Below, in pieces: positions 44,161-53,686 of a stretch of DNA of 64,000 nt (position 1 is its first letter; each line of letters starts with the position of its first letter). The position numbers and the translations under genes were made by a program. The notes beneath the pieces are model-generated. The model ran no database searches. It was not told the origin of the DNA and saw only the letters and a list, made by a program, of their open reading frames with translations. Location of the stretch: positions 909,666 through 973,665 of the forward strand of contig NZ_JABWDU010000002.1 of NCBI RefSeq assembly GCF_013371465.1, in the 5' to 3' direction. Source of the DNA: Ensifer oleiphilus. GTDB lineage: Bacteria; Pseudomonadota; Alphaproteobacteria; Rhizobiales; Rhizobiaceae.

Positions 44161-45420
44161 TCAGGCGCGCGGCACCAAAGCCTCGAGCCTTGCGACAAGG
44201 TTCGCCCGGTCGACGCTGAAGTTGCGTTCGACCCACAAGGTCTCCAACTCGCTGAGGATTTCGCCGACCCGCGGCCCGGCGGGGATGCCGGCCTTCAGCA
44301 CATCCGCGCCCGTCAGCGGGAAGCTCGGGCGCGCCCAGGCCTCGCTTCGCTTCAAAAGACGTTGGAAGGCAGCGGTTTCGGCCAGCAAGGACGGATCGTT
44401 TTCGGATTTGCGTCTCGCCGAGGAAAGCGCCAGCCGAAGCCGAGCGGAGATCCCCTCGGCACCGTGGCGGTAGAGCAACCGGTCGAGTGCCGCATCAACG
44501 GTCTTTGCGGGTATCGCCGGCGCATTGGCAAAGCGCGAAAAATACGCGGCCTCCGCCTTAGACAGGCGCAGCCGTGCCGCCATGGCTTCGAGACGCTCTG
44601 CGTCCGGTGGAACGATTGCCGCAAGGCGCAAGAGCGGATCGGGAACCCACGAGAATGCGCGCTCGGCGGCAACCAGTTCCGGAATGGCGTCGATGCCCCA
44701 TTTTGCCGTCTCGGGCAGGATCTCGGTCAACACGCCCGCCTGGCGCATCCAGAGCAGCGCACGCCCCGGATCCTCGGCCGAAAGCAGCTTCTTCGTCTCG
44801 GCCCACACCCGTTCAGCCGAAAGCGTCGACAGCTTCGAGCGCGCCTGCGCGCAGGCCCGAAGGCCATCGGCATCGGGCCGGCCGTTGCCGTAATGGGCGA
44901 AGAAGCGGAAGAAACGCAGGATGCGCAGATAATCCTCGGCCACCCGCTCGGCCGCATTGCCGATGAAGCGCAGGGTCCGGCTCTCGATATCGGCAAGGCC
45001 GCCGACATCGTCGATGACCTCACCCTTTTGATTGGCATAGAGCGCGTTGATGGTAAAATCACGCCGCTCGGCATCCATCTTCCAGTCGGTTCCGAAGGCC
45101 ACTTCTGCCCGGCGCCCGTCGGTCGCGACGTCACGGCGCAGCGTCGTCACCTCATAGGGCGTGCCGTCGACGACCAGCGTCACCGTGCCATGGTCGATAC
45201 CCGTCGGCACCACCTTGATGCCGGCAGCCTTCGCGCGATCGGACACGTCTTGGGGATGCCAGGTTGTGGCCATGTCGACATCGCCGGCCGGCACGCCCAT
45301 CAGGCTGTTGCGCACCGCACCGCCGACGACGCGCGCCTCCCCGCCCTCGGCGTTCAGGAGATCGAAGACGCGGCGAAGGGATGGAGCAGAAAACCAGCTC
45401 TCACCGGCAACCGAGGTCAT
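44161..45420 (-). CDS. cca: CCA-adding tRNA nucleotidyltransferase / poly(A) polymerase family
   Basis: A 419-residue class II nucleotidyltransferase. The active site is in VVGGAVRNSLMGVPAGDVDMAT, the second motif is RRDFTINALYANQKGEVID, and the RNA-binding neck follows (RRILRF-like DYLRILRFFRFFAHYG). It completes or repairs the 3' CCA of tRNAs. It overlaps the Nudix gene (four bases) in an operon DUF1285-Nudix-cca. A perfect nine-base GC hairpin (44151-44173) overlaps the stop codon but has no T-run. Confidence 0.92.
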   Translation of the reverse strand: MTSVAGESWFSAPSLRRVFDLLNAEGGEARVVGGAVRNSLMGVPAGDVDMATTWHPQDVSDRAKAAGIKVVPTGIDHGTVTLVVDGTPYEVTTLRRDVATDGRRAEVAFGTDWKMDAERRDFTINALYANQKGEVIDDVGGLADIESRTLRFIGNAAERVAEDYLRILRFFRFFAHYGNGRPDADGLRACAQARSKLSTLSAERVWAETKKLLSAEDPGRALLWMRQAGVLTEILPETAKWGIDAIPELVAAERAFSWVPDPLLRLAAIVPPDAERLEAMAARLRLSKAEAAYFSRFANAPAIPAKTVDAALDRLLYRHGAEGISARLRLALSSARRKSENDPSLLAETAAFQRLLKRSEAWARPSFPLTGADVLKAGIPAGPRVGEILSELETLWVERNFSVDRANLVARLEALVPRA

Positions 45421-46049
45421 GCATAAAGCCTTTCATAAAGCATTCTGACGATGCCGGCGGTGATACCCCAGATATTCCTGTCACCATAGGGCATGCGATA
45501 GAAATGCCGGTCCTCACCCTGCCAGTGGCCGCTTCCGCGGCCATGGTTGCCAGGATTCATCAGGAAAGACAGCGGCACTTCGAAGACGCTTTCGACCTCG
45601 TCGGGGTTCGGCACCAGTTCGAAGCCGGGCTGCACCACCGCCAGGACCGGCGTGATCTTGAAGCCGGACAACGCCATGTAATGCGGCAGCCGCCCGATAG
45701 TTTCCACAAAGCGTGGATCGAGACCGATCTCCTCCTGCGCCTCGCGAAGGGCGGCAAGCTCGATCGACCGGTCATCGGGATCGACCGCGCCGCCGGGAAA
45801 CGCCACCTGGCCGGAATGCTTGCGCAGGCTGGCGGTGCGCTGGGTGAAGATGACATACGCATCCTCGCCGTCGTCGACCACCGGCACCAGCACCGCCGCA
45901 TCCTTCAGCTGCAGGGTCTCGAGATGCGGCACGATGCCCGGGTTGAGCAGGAAATCGCCGTGCTCCCGCCAGGAGCTTTCCACCGGCCCGCCCATCTGGG
46001 TCAGCGCCCGGCGGCGAAATTCGTCGGCGGAATAGGGATGCCCGTTCAT
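45417..46049 (-). CDS. Nudix CoA pyrophosphatase
   Basis: A 210-residue Nudix hydrolase of the CoA-pyrophosphatase (UPF0035) type. The UPF0035 motif is FTQRTASLRKHSGQVAFPGG and the Nudix box is GAVDPDDRSIELAALREAQEEIG, with catalytic REAQEE. It cleaves CoA or its derivatives to phosphopantetheine and 3',5'-ADP. Its stop overlaps cca and its start overlaps the DUF1285 stop, so all three are translationally coupled. Confidence 0.92.
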   Translation of the reverse strand: MNGHPYSADEFRRRALTQMGGPVESSWREHGDFLLNPGIVPHLETLQLKDAAVLVPVVDDGEDAYVIFTQRTASLRKHSGQVAFPGGAVDPDDRSIELAALREAQEEIGLDPRFVETIGRLPHYMALSGFKITPVLAVVQPGFELVPNPDEVESVFEVPLSFLMNPGNHGRGSGHWQGEDRHFYRMPYGDRNIWGITAGIVRMLYERLYA

Positions 46050-46669
46050 CGCGACAGCGCTTCCAGCTCGGCAGCAGGCATGATCGGGAAGACGGAGCCA
46101 CCCGAGCGCACGCAGAACATCTCGACGCCATCGACCACCACGACCTCGCCGAGCTCGACGAGATCGTACATGACGGGCCGCGACACCAGTGCTTCGAGAC
46201 GACCGCGCACATGCAGGTACGGCTTCAGCTCACGGTTCTCGCCGTGAATGACGAAACGCAAGGCATGGTCGGGCCCCGCCTCGACGACGTCGCCGACATT
46301 GGTGCGATATGTCAGCACCTGCACGCCGTCGTTCTGAGTGACGCTCATTTCGACGGCAATGAAGGGCGCGTCGACGATCCGGATCGCCACCTTTTCCACA
46401 GGCGTCACCAGATAGGTGACCCCGTCCTCGTCCTTGCGCAAAACTGTGGAGAACAGCCGCACCAGTGGCTGCCGTCCGATCGGCGTGCCGAGATAGAACC
46501 AGGTGCCGTCCGCGCGGATTTCCATGTCGATTTCGCCGCAGAATGGCGGATTCCAGCGCTCCACGGGCGGCAGGCCGCGCTTGCCGTCGCCCGCCTGGCC
46601 GGCCGCGCGCGATATCAGCGCCGCCAGTCCGGCCGCGTCTCCGGTTCGCTGAATTTCGGCTTCTGCCAT
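46046..46669 (-). CDS. DUF1285 protein
   Basis: A 207-residue protein matching DUF1285: PPFCGEIDMEIRADGTWFYLGTPIGRQPLVRLFSTVLRKDEDG (residues about 45-85) and VEKVAIRIVDAPFIAVEMSV, ending with VVDGVEMFCVRSGG. The fold is known from a Silicibacter structure, but no function is assigned. It heads the operon with the Nudix and cca genes. ATG 46669 (MAEAEIQRT) has GGGACGG before it; a longer frame to 46723 is unlikely. Confidence 0.88.
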   Translation of the reverse strand: MAEAEIQRTGDAAGLAALISRAAGQAGDGKRGLPPVERWNPPFCGEIDMEIRADGTWFYLGTPIGRQPLVRLFSTVLRKDEDGVTYLVTPVEKVAIRIVDAPFIAVEMSVTQNDGVQVLTYRTNVGDVVEAGPDHALRFVIHGENRELKPYLHVRGRLEALVSRPVMYDLVELGEVVVVDGVEMFCVRSGGSVFPIMPAAELEALSR

Positions 46670-46766
46670 CGTTCCGTCCCGATTGGCCCCGATTTTGCAC
46701 CGGAGGCGTGTATGCCGTCGCAAGATGCGGCGTGTATGATGTCACGAGATAGTGCGTCTGCGGCGA

Positions 46767-46794
46767 CTTGTCAGCCGTCAGCCAGGGTCTAAAT
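46767..46794 (+). promoter_or_regulatory. Candidate sigma-70 promoter of the MoxR operon
   Basis: CTTGTC (46767-46772), 16-base spacer, CTAAAT (46789-46794): five of six matches at each box to the rhizobial consensus. It lies 70 bases before the MoxR start and also inside the gap to the divergent DUF1285 gene. Confidence 0.5.
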
Positions 46795-46864
46795 TGGAAT
46801 AAGGCAACTGAAATTCCCCGGCGGGGCGATTCGGTTCAACAACGGGCGACCGGGGAGTACGACC

Positions 46865-47878
46865 ATGAGTGTGATGAAGGGCGCAAGCGAAGCGACCGAC
46901 GAAAAGGCGATCGTTGCCGCGGCGGAAAACGCGCTTGCGGAAATCGCGCTCGTGCGCGCCGAAGTCGGCAAGGTCATCTTCGGCCAGGAGACAGTGGTCG
47001 AGCAGACCCTGCTTGCGGTCCTGTCGGGCGGCCACGCCCTGCTCGTCGGCGTGCCCGGCCTTGCCAAGACCAAGCTGGTGGCAACGCTCGGCACCGTTCT
47101 CGGGCTCGATTCCAGCCGCGTCCAGTTCACGCCCGACCTGATGCCGTCGGATATTCTCGGCTCCGAAGTGATGGACCAGGATGCCGCCGGCCATCGCTCC
47201 TTCCGTTTCATCCCCGGCCCGATCTTCACGCAGCTCCTGATGGCCGACGAGATCAACCGCGCATCGCCGCGCACGCAGTCGGCGTTGCTGCAGGCGATGC
47301 AGGAATATCACATCACCGTTGCCGGCGCCCGCAAGGACCTGCCGCAGCCGTTCCATGTGCTGGCCACCCAGAACCCGCTGGAGCAGGAAGGCACCTATCC
47401 CCTGCCCGAGGCGCAGCTCGACCGCTTCCTGATGCAGGTCGACGTCGGCTATCCCGAGCTTGCCGCCGAGCGCCAGATCCTGCTTGAGACCACGGGCACT
47501 GCCGAAGCGACCGCCCGTCCCGTCATCGATGCCGCCCGCCTGCAGCAGATCCAGAGCCTCATCCGCCAGATGCCGGTCGGCGAGAAGGTGGTCGATGCCA
47601 TCCTCGATCTGGTGCGCTCCGCCCGGCCCGGCAACGGCAACGCGGCCACCGACAAGAACGTCGCCTGGGGCCCGGGCCCGCGCGCCGGACAGGCGCTGAT
47701 GCTGTGCGCCCGCGCCCGCGCGCTCTACGATGGGCGGCTTGCGCCGTCGATTGACGATATACTGGCGCTCGCCGAACCCGTTCTCCAGCACCGCATGGCG
47801 CTGACCTTCGCCGCCCGTGCCGAAGGCATGACCGTGCGCGACGTCATCGCCGGGCTGGTGAAACAAGCCAAGGGATAA
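46865..47878 (+). CDS. MoxR-type AAA+ ATPase
   Basis: A 337-residue AAA+ ATPase. Walker A is GVPGLAKTKL, Walker B LLMADEINRASP, sensor 1 in VLATQNPLEQEGTYPLPEAQ and arginine finger region AQLDRFLMQV. MoxR proteins act as chaperones that mature or activate partner VWA or metalloenzyme proteins. Here it is followed three bases later by a DUF58 protein and then two membrane VWA-like proteins, the classic MoxR-Bat operon layout, all overlapping. Confidence 0.93.
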   Translation: MSVMKGASEATDEKAIVAAAENALAEIALVRAEVGKVIFGQETVVEQTLLAVLSGGHALLVGVPGLAKTKLVATLGTVLGLDSSRVQFTPDLMPSDILGSEVMDQDAAGHRSFRFIPGPIFTQLLMADEINRASPRTQSALLQAMQEYHITVAGARKDLPQPFHVLATQNPLEQEGTYPLPEAQLDRFLMQVDVGYPELAAERQILLETTGTAEATARPVIDAARLQQIQSLIRQMPVGEKVVDAILDLVRSARPGNGNAATDKNVAWGPGPRAGQALMLCARARALYDGRLAPSIDDILALAEPVLQHRMALTFAARAEGMTVRDVIAGLVKQAKG

Positions 47879-47881
47879 AGA

Positions 47882-48802
47882 ATGGCTTCCATCGGGCACA
47901 TAGTTGCGCGTACCCCCGCTGGTGAGGTTCTTTCCCGTGCGCAGCAGCGCGCGATGCTCGTTCCTGACTGCCTCGTCGAAGCCCGCCGCATCGCCAACAC
48001 GGTGATCTCTGGCTGGCACGGGCGGCGCAAGCGCGGGATCGGCGAGAATTTCTGGCAGTTCCGGCCCTATAGCGACGGCGAAAGCCTGTCGCGCATCGAC
48101 TGGCGCCGCTCCGCCCGCGACGATCATACCTATGTGCGCGACCGCGAATGGGAGGCCGCCCACACCATCTGGCTCTGGGCCGACCTGTCGCCGTCGATGA
48201 TGTACAAGTCGACGCTCGGATCGGTGTCTAAGGAAAGCCGGGCGCTGGTCCTGATGCTGGCGCTCGCCGAAATCCTCGCCCGCTCCGGCGAACGCATCGG
48301 ATGTCCTGGCGTGATGGAGCCGATCTCGGCCCGCAACGCCGCCGAACGGCTGGCAACCGCAATCATGCTGACCCCGCTTTCCGAAGGCTTGCCGGAGACG
48401 GGCATGATCCGCAACGCCAGCGATCTGGTGCTGATCGGCGATTTTCTCGATCCGACCGATCGGATCATGGAGCGCCTGGGTCCGCTCGCCCGCCGTGGCC
48501 TGCGCGGCCATGTGGTCGAGGTTGCCGATCCGGCGGAGGAAGTCTTTCCCTATGCCGGGCGGACCGAATTCAGCGACCCGGAAACCGGCCAGAAGCTGAC
48601 CGCCGGGCGCGCCGAGATCCTGCGCGAAGATTATCAGCGCGCCTACCTCGCGCGCCGCGAAAGCCTCGGGGTGACGCTGCGCCATCTCGGCTGGACCTTT
48701 ACCCCGCACCGGACCGACAGGCCCGCCTCCGAGGCGCTGGTTGCCGTCCACATGTACCTGTCCGGCATGCCGGGACGCGCCACCCATGGAGGCCAGCTAT
48801 GA
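47882..48802 (+). CDS. DUF58 domain protein
   Basis: A 306-residue protein of DUF58, the usual partner of MoxR. The signature GVGENFWQF-like IGENFWQFRPYSDGESLSRIDWRRSARDDHTYVR (about 47-80) is intact and is followed by a VWA-like region (LWADLSPSMMY, SDLVLIGDFLDP). In the family it may act as an adaptor between MoxR and its clients. It overlaps the next gene by four bases (ATGA). Confidence 0.92.
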   Translation: MASIGHIVARTPAGEVLSRAQQRAMLVPDCLVEARRIANTVISGWHGRRKRGIGENFWQFRPYSDGESLSRIDWRRSARDDHTYVRDREWEAAHTIWLWADLSPSMMYKSTLGSVSKESRALVLMLALAEILARSGERIGCPGVMEPISARNAAERLATAIMLTPLSEGLPETGMIRNASDLVLIGDFLDPTDRIMERLGPLARRGLRGHVVEVADPAEEVFPYAGRTEFSDPETGQKLTAGRAEILREDYQRAYLARRESLGVTLRHLGWTFTPHRTDRPASEALVAVHMYLSGMPGRATHGGQL

Positions 48803-51606
48803 CCGGCCTTCCCTTTCTGTTTGCCAATCCCGCGATGCTTGCGGCTCTGATTGCCCTGCCGGTGATCTGGTGGCTGCTGCGCATGACGCCGCCGAAGCCG
48901 GCCGCGGAAGTGTTTCCGCCGCTGCGCATTCTCGCCTCGGTGCTGAAGCGCGAGGAAACCCCGTCGAAAAGTCCGTGGTGGCTGACGCTCTTGCGCATGC
49001 TTTTGGCCGCCGCGGTCATTCTCGCCATCGCCGACCCCGTCGTGAACCCGCGTCAGAACACGCTGGCAACGGGCGGCCCGCTCGCCGTCGTCGTCGACAA
49101 CAGCTGGGCAACGGCCACCGACTGGGAACAGCGCGTCGAGGCCGTCAGCACGCTGATCGACGATGCGGAGGCACGCGACCTCGCCGTCTCGATCGCCTTC
49201 ACCGGCGATCGCCAGCACGACGCCACGCCGGGATCTGCAGCAACGGCGCGCAACAGGCTCGCCGCGGCAGCCCCCATACCGCTCGCCGTCGACCGCGCCC
49301 AGGCGATTGCCGCGCTGAAAACCGCGTTCGAAGGCACGAAACCCGGCACGCTGGCCTTCGTCAGCGACGGCATCGAAACTGCCGATCAGAAAACCATGGC
49401 GGCGCTGTCCGAGGTCGGAGCCGCCGAACTGCGGCTGATCGAGGCCGATGGCGGCCGCACCGTGGCGCTGACCGATAGCAGCAACGGCTCGACCGGCATG
49501 TCGGTAACGGCAACGCGCCTCAACAAGAATGGGGCGCTCACCCTGCCGATCGTCGCCTACGATACGCGTGGCCGTGCGATCGCCGACGGACAGATCGCCT
49601 TTGCCGCCGGCGAAGGCGTCGCCAAGGGCAGCATCGAGGCGCCCTTCGAATTGCGCAACGACTTTGCCCGTATCGGCATCGAGAATGCGGCAACCGCCGG
49701 CAGCGTGCACCTGCTCGATGATGGTTTCCGCCGTCGTCGCGTAGCGCTTTTGAGCGGCGAGGCCCGCGATCAGTCGCAACCGCTTCTGTCGCCACTCTAC
49801 TATATCAACCGAGCGCTCGCTCCCTATGCCGATCTCGTCGAACCGCATGAGACCGATCTCGCCGTCGCCATTCCGGAACTCCTGGAACAGAAGCCCTCCG
49901 TGCTGATCATGGCCGATATCGGCCGGCTGCCGGAAGAGATCTATCCGAAATTGACGAAATGGATCGACAATGGCGGCATGCTGATCCGCTTCGCCGGCCC
50001 GCGGCTTGCAGCGGCCCCCGCCGACGATCCGCTGGTGCCGGTGACGCTGCGCCAGGGCGAACGGGCGCTCGGTGGCGCGCTCTCCTGGTCCGAGCCGCAG
50101 CCGCTCGCCGACTACCCAGCCAACAGTCCGTTTGCCGGCATGGCGCGCCCCGCCGACATTCTCATCAAGCGGCAGGTGCTGGCCGAGCCGACCGCCGATC
50201 TTGCCGAGCGCACCTGGGCAAGCCTTGCCGACGGCACGCCGCTGGTGACGACCTCGGCCCACGGCGCCGGACGGATCATCCTCTTCCACGTCAGCGCCGA
50301 GGCCACATGGTCGAACCTGCCGATCTCAGGCGATTTCGTCGAGATGCTGCGCCGCAGTGTCCAGCTGTCGCGCGGCGGTGGCGTTGCCAATGACGGCAAG
50401 GCGCAGCAGCAGACACTCGCGCCCTATCGGCTGCTGAACGCCGACGGCGTGCTCGTCGCCGAGACCGGCAACGCCCGGCCGCTCGACGTCATCCCGGGCC
50501 AGGTGCCGGTCGCGACGCCGGAAAACCCGCCCGGCCTCTACGGCTCGGAAGATGGCTTCACCGCGCTCAACCTGCTGCCGCGCAATGCCGAGCTGGCGCC
50601 GATCGACATGACGGTCGCCGGCGCTCACACCACCCAGCAACTGGCCGCGTCCGAGAGCTGGTCGCTGAAGCCGGCCCTGTTCACGCTGGCGCTGCTGCTG
50701 TTGCTTGTCGACGCGCTGATCGTGCTGTTCATGGGCGGGGCCTTCTCGCGGCTGCGCGCAGCAAAGGCGATGAGCGCAATCCTTCTGCTGGCGGCAAGTG
50801 CCTTCCTCGTCTCGCCACCGGACAGTCTGGCCGACGACAGCCGACCGGAAGACGCCGCCATTCTCGAGCGCCTCGACACCACGCATCTGGCCTACGTGGT
50901 GACCGGCGAAGGCGAAGTCGATCGTCTCTCCGAGCGCGGGCTTGCGGGACTTACCGACTTCCTCACCTATCGCACGACACTTGAGCCGGGCACGCCTGTC
51001 GGCCTCGATATCGCCAAGGACGAACTGTCGTTCTACCCGATCATCTATTGGCCGGTTTCCGCATCGGCGCCGATGCCGAGCCCGCAGGCCGTCAGCCGCA
51101 TCGACGCCTATATGCGCGCCGGCGGCACGGTGCTGTTCGACACCCGCGACCAGTTCTCTTCGCTCGGCGCATCGTCTGGCGGAACCAGCCCCAACACCGA
51201 GCGGCTGCAGGCGATCCTGGCAAATCTCGACATCCCGCCTCTGGAGCCTGTTCCGACCGACCACGTGCTGACCAAGGCGTTTTACCTCCTCTCCAATTTC
51301 CCGGGCCGCTACACCGGCAGCCCGCTCTGGATCGAGGCGCAACTCGACAATCGCGAAGAGGCGAGCAATCGCCCGGCCCGCTCTGGCGATGGCGTGACGC
51401 CGATCATGATCACCGGCAACGATTTTGCCGGCGCCTGGGCGGTGGACGCCAACGGCGTCGCATTGCTGCCGACGGTCCCGCCGGACGAAATGCAACGCGA
51501 ATACGCCTTCCGTTCCGGCGTCAACATCATGATGTATATGCTGACCGGCAACTACAAGGCCGACCAGGTGCACGTGCCGGCCCTGCTCGAACGGCTCGGA
51601 CAATGA
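48799..51606 (+). CDS. Large membrane protein with BatA-like N-terminus and DUF4159
   Basis: A 935-residue membrane protein. The N-terminus has the double transmembrane signature (LPFLFANPAMLAALIALPVIWWLLR, PPKPAAEVFPPLRIL) found in BatA-like and TIGR02226 proteins, then a VWA-like domain (PLAVVVDNSWATATDWEQRVE), a further transmembrane helix near 640-665, and a C-terminal DUF4159 domain (about 690-935: LAYVVTGEGEVDRLSERGLAGL, PIIYWPV). It overlaps the DUF58 gene start-stop. Long periplasmic parts suggest an envelope assembly role; the real client is unknown. Confidence 0.88.
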   Translation: MTGLPFLFANPAMLAALIALPVIWWLLRMTPPKPAAEVFPPLRILASVLKREETPSKSPWWLTLLRMLLAAAVILAIADPVVNPRQNTLATGGPLAVVVDNSWATATDWEQRVEAVSTLIDDAEARDLAVSIAFTGDRQHDATPGSAATARNRLAAAAPIPLAVDRAQAIAALKTAFEGTKPGTLAFVSDGIETADQKTMAALSEVGAAELRLIEADGGRTVALTDSSNGSTGMSVTATRLNKNGALTLPIVAYDTRGRAIADGQIAFAAGEGVAKGSIEAPFELRNDFARIGIENAATAGSVHLLDDGFRRRRVALLSGEARDQSQPLLSPLYYINRALAPYADLVEPHETDLAVAIPELLEQKPSVLIMADIGRLPEEIYPKLTKWIDNGGMLIRFAGPRLAAAPADDPLVPVTLRQGERALGGALSWSEPQPLADYPANSPFAGMARPADILIKRQVLAEPTADLAERTWASLADGTPLVTTSAHGAGRIILFHVSAEATWSNLPISGDFVEMLRRSVQLSRGGGVANDGKAQQQTLAPYRLLNADGVLVAETGNARPLDVIPGQVPVATPENPPGLYGSEDGFTALNLLPRNAELAPIDMTVAGAHTTQQLAASESWSLKPALFTLALLLLLVDALIVLFMGGAFSRLRAAKAMSAILLLAASAFLVSPPDSLADDSRPEDAAILERLDTTHLAYVVTGEGEVDRLSERGLAGLTDFLTYRTTLEPGTPVGLDIAKDELSFYPIIYWPVSASAPMPSPQAVSRIDAYMRAGGTVLFDTRDQFSSLGASSGGTSPNTERLQAILANLDIPPLEPVPTDHVLTKAFYLLSNFPGRYTGSPLWIEAQLDNREEASNRPARSGDGVTPIMITGNDFAGAWAVDANGVALLPTVPPDEMQREYAFRSGVNIMMYMLTGNYKADQVHVPALLERLGQ

Positions 51607-51616
51607 GGGCCGATCG

Positions 51617-53686
51617 ATGACCGCTGACTTCTCGCCATTCATCCCGTGGCCCTATCTGGCGGCGCTGGCCGTTGCAGCTGCGATCCTGGCCACACTCGGC
51701 ATCTGGCGCGGCTTGCGCGGCGCCTGGGTGCGTGCCGCAGCGCTGGCCGCCTTCTGCCTCGCGCTTGCCAATCCGATCCTCTTCCAGGAAGAGCGCGAGC
51801 CCCTGTCGACCATCGTCGCCGTGGTCGTCGACCGTAGCCAGAGCCAGGATTATGCCGGCCGGCGCGAACAGACCGACAAGGCGCTCGCCGACCTCAAGGA
51901 CCGGCTTGCCCGCTTCCCGCAGATCGAGACCCGCATCGTCGAAGCCGCTGACAGCGCGGAAAGCGAAGCGCCTTCGACCCGCCTCTTTTCCGCCTTGACC
52001 TCCGTGCTTGCCGATGTGCCCCCGGCGCGGGTTGGCGGCGCGATCTTCATCACCGACGGCCAGATCCACGATGTTCCCGATATCAACCAGAAGCTCGGCT
52101 TCGACGCGCCGATCCATGGGCTGATCAGCGGCAGGCCGGATGAATTCGACCGCCGCATCGAGATCGTCAGTGCGCCCCGTTTCGGCATCGTCGGCGAACA
52201 GCAGAAGCTGTCCTTCCGCGTGGTCGACGATGGCAAGGCGCCGGGCGGAACCGCCGAAGTCACCATCCGGCTTAACGGCAACGAGATCGCCACCGAAGTC
52301 GCCGAGCCCGGCACCGACGTGCCTTTCAGCTTCACCGTGCCGCGCGGCGGCAACAACATCCTCGAATTCGCGGTCAACGGCGTTCCCGGCGAGGTCACCG
52401 AAACCAACAATCGCGCCGTCCATGTGCTCGACGGCATCCGCGAGAACCTGCGCGTTCTGCTTGTCTCGGGCGAGCCGCATGCGGGCGAGCGCGCCTGGCG
52501 CAATCTCCTGAAATCCGACGCCGCCGTCGACCTCGTGCATTTCACCATCTTGCGCCCGCCGGAAAAACAGGACGGAACTCCGATCAACGAGCTGTCGCTG
52601 ATCGCCTTTCCGACACGCGAACTGTTCGTCGACAAGATCAGCGAGTTCGACCTGATCATCTTCGACCGCTACCAGCACCGCGGCGTCCTGCCGATCCTCT
52701 ACTACGACAACATCGCGCAATATGTGCAGAATGGCGGCGCGCTCTTGATCGCCGCAGGCCCCGAACATGCCGGCAACGATTCCATCGCCGCCACGCCTCT
52801 TTCGGCGGTGCTTCCGGCAAACCCGACCGGGGTGATGAATGAAAAAGGCTTCTACCCGCGTCTCTCGGATGAGGGCAAGAAACACCCGGTCACCCGCGGC
52901 CTCGAAGGCGCCGCCAGCGAGCCGCCGCAATGGGGCCGTTGGTTCCGTACCGTCGACGTCGACAGGCCGCTCGGCCAGACCGTGATGGAAGCGGCCGACG
53001 GCAAGCCGCTCCTGGTGCTGAACCGCGTCGGCAAGGGACGAGTCGCCATGCTTCTGTCCGACCAGGGCTGGCTCTGGGCCCGGGGCTTCGAAGGCGGCGG
53101 TCCTCACGTCTCGCTCTATCGTCGCACCGCCCATTGGCTGATGCAGGAGCCGGCGCTGGAAGAAGAAGCGCTGACGGCCCGCGCCGCAGGCCGCACGCTC
53201 GAAATCACCCGCCAGACCATCGAGGGCGACCCCGGCCCCGCGACCCTCACCTACCCCTCCGGCAAGACCGAGGAGCTGACGCTGACGCAACGCGAGCCGG
53301 GCCTCTACAGCGCCGAGATCAAGACCACGGAAACCGGCCTGTTCGAAGTCGCCAACGACGAACTGACCACGCTCGTCCATGTCGGCAATGTCGACGCACC
53401 GGAATTCAAGGCGGCGATCTCGACCGAGGACAAGCTGCGCCCCTGGGCTGACCAGACCAAGGGTCTGGTGCGTCGGCTGGCAAGTGCCGATGGCGCCGTC
53501 GACCTGCCGTCGATCCTGCCGGTGCGCGGCGCCGTGCGCGTCGCCGACGACCAGCGGCTGTCGCTGCGCATGACCGACGAGACGGTGCTCAGAGGCATCA
53601 ACTCGCTGTCCCTGTTCACCGGCCTCTTCGGCCTTGCCGCCCTGCTCCTGCTCATATCGGCAACCTGGTACCGCGAGGGTCGATGA
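51617..53686 (+). CDS. Large membrane VWA/glutamine amidotransferase-like protein
   Basis: A 689-residue membrane protein with transmembrane helices at the N-terminus (about 11-50) and the C-terminus (about 665-685). Between them are a VWA-like region (IVAVVVDRSQSQDYAGRREQT, GAIFITDGQ), a CARDB-like beta domain (KLSFRVVDDGKAPGGTAEVTIRLNG), and a class I glutamine amidotransferase-like region (LRVLLVSGEPHAGERAWRN). The GAT active site is not obvious, so a non-enzymatic role is likely. It follows the DUF4159 gene by 10 bases and overlaps the next gene by four. Confidence 0.85.
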   Translation: MTADFSPFIPWPYLAALAVAAAILATLGIWRGLRGAWVRAAALAAFCLALANPILFQEEREPLSTIVAVVVDRSQSQDYAGRREQTDKALADLKDRLARFPQIETRIVEAADSAESEAPSTRLFSALTSVLADVPPARVGGAIFITDGQIHDVPDINQKLGFDAPIHGLISGRPDEFDRRIEIVSAPRFGIVGEQQKLSFRVVDDGKAPGGTAEVTIRLNGNEIATEVAEPGTDVPFSFTVPRGGNNILEFAVNGVPGEVTETNNRAVHVLDGIRENLRVLLVSGEPHAGERAWRNLLKSDAAVDLVHFTILRPPEKQDGTPINELSLIAFPTRELFVDKISEFDLIIFDRYQHRGVLPILYYDNIAQYVQNGGALLIAAGPEHAGNDSIAATPLSAVLPANPTGVMNEKGFYPRLSDEGKKHPVTRGLEGAASEPPQWGRWFRTVDVDRPLGQTVMEAADGKPLLVLNRVGKGRVAMLLSDQGWLWARGFEGGGPHVSLYRRTAHWLMQEPALEEEALTARAAGRTLEITRQTIEGDPGPATLTYPSGKTEELTLTQREPGLYSAEIKTTETGLFEVANDELTTLVHVGNVDAPEFKAAISTEDKLRPWADQTKGLVRRLASADGAVDLPSILPVRGAVRVADDQRLSLRMTDETVLRGINSLSLFTGLFGLAALLLLISATWYREGR

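Noticed and set aside
46778-48787. 669-codon minus-strand open frame opposite MoxR and DUF58
   Set aside because: Shadow of conserved genes; no start context.
51527-53380. 617-codon minus-strand open frame opposite the amidotransferase-like gene
   Set aside because: Shadow frame of a coding gene in a GC-rich genome; no ribosome site.
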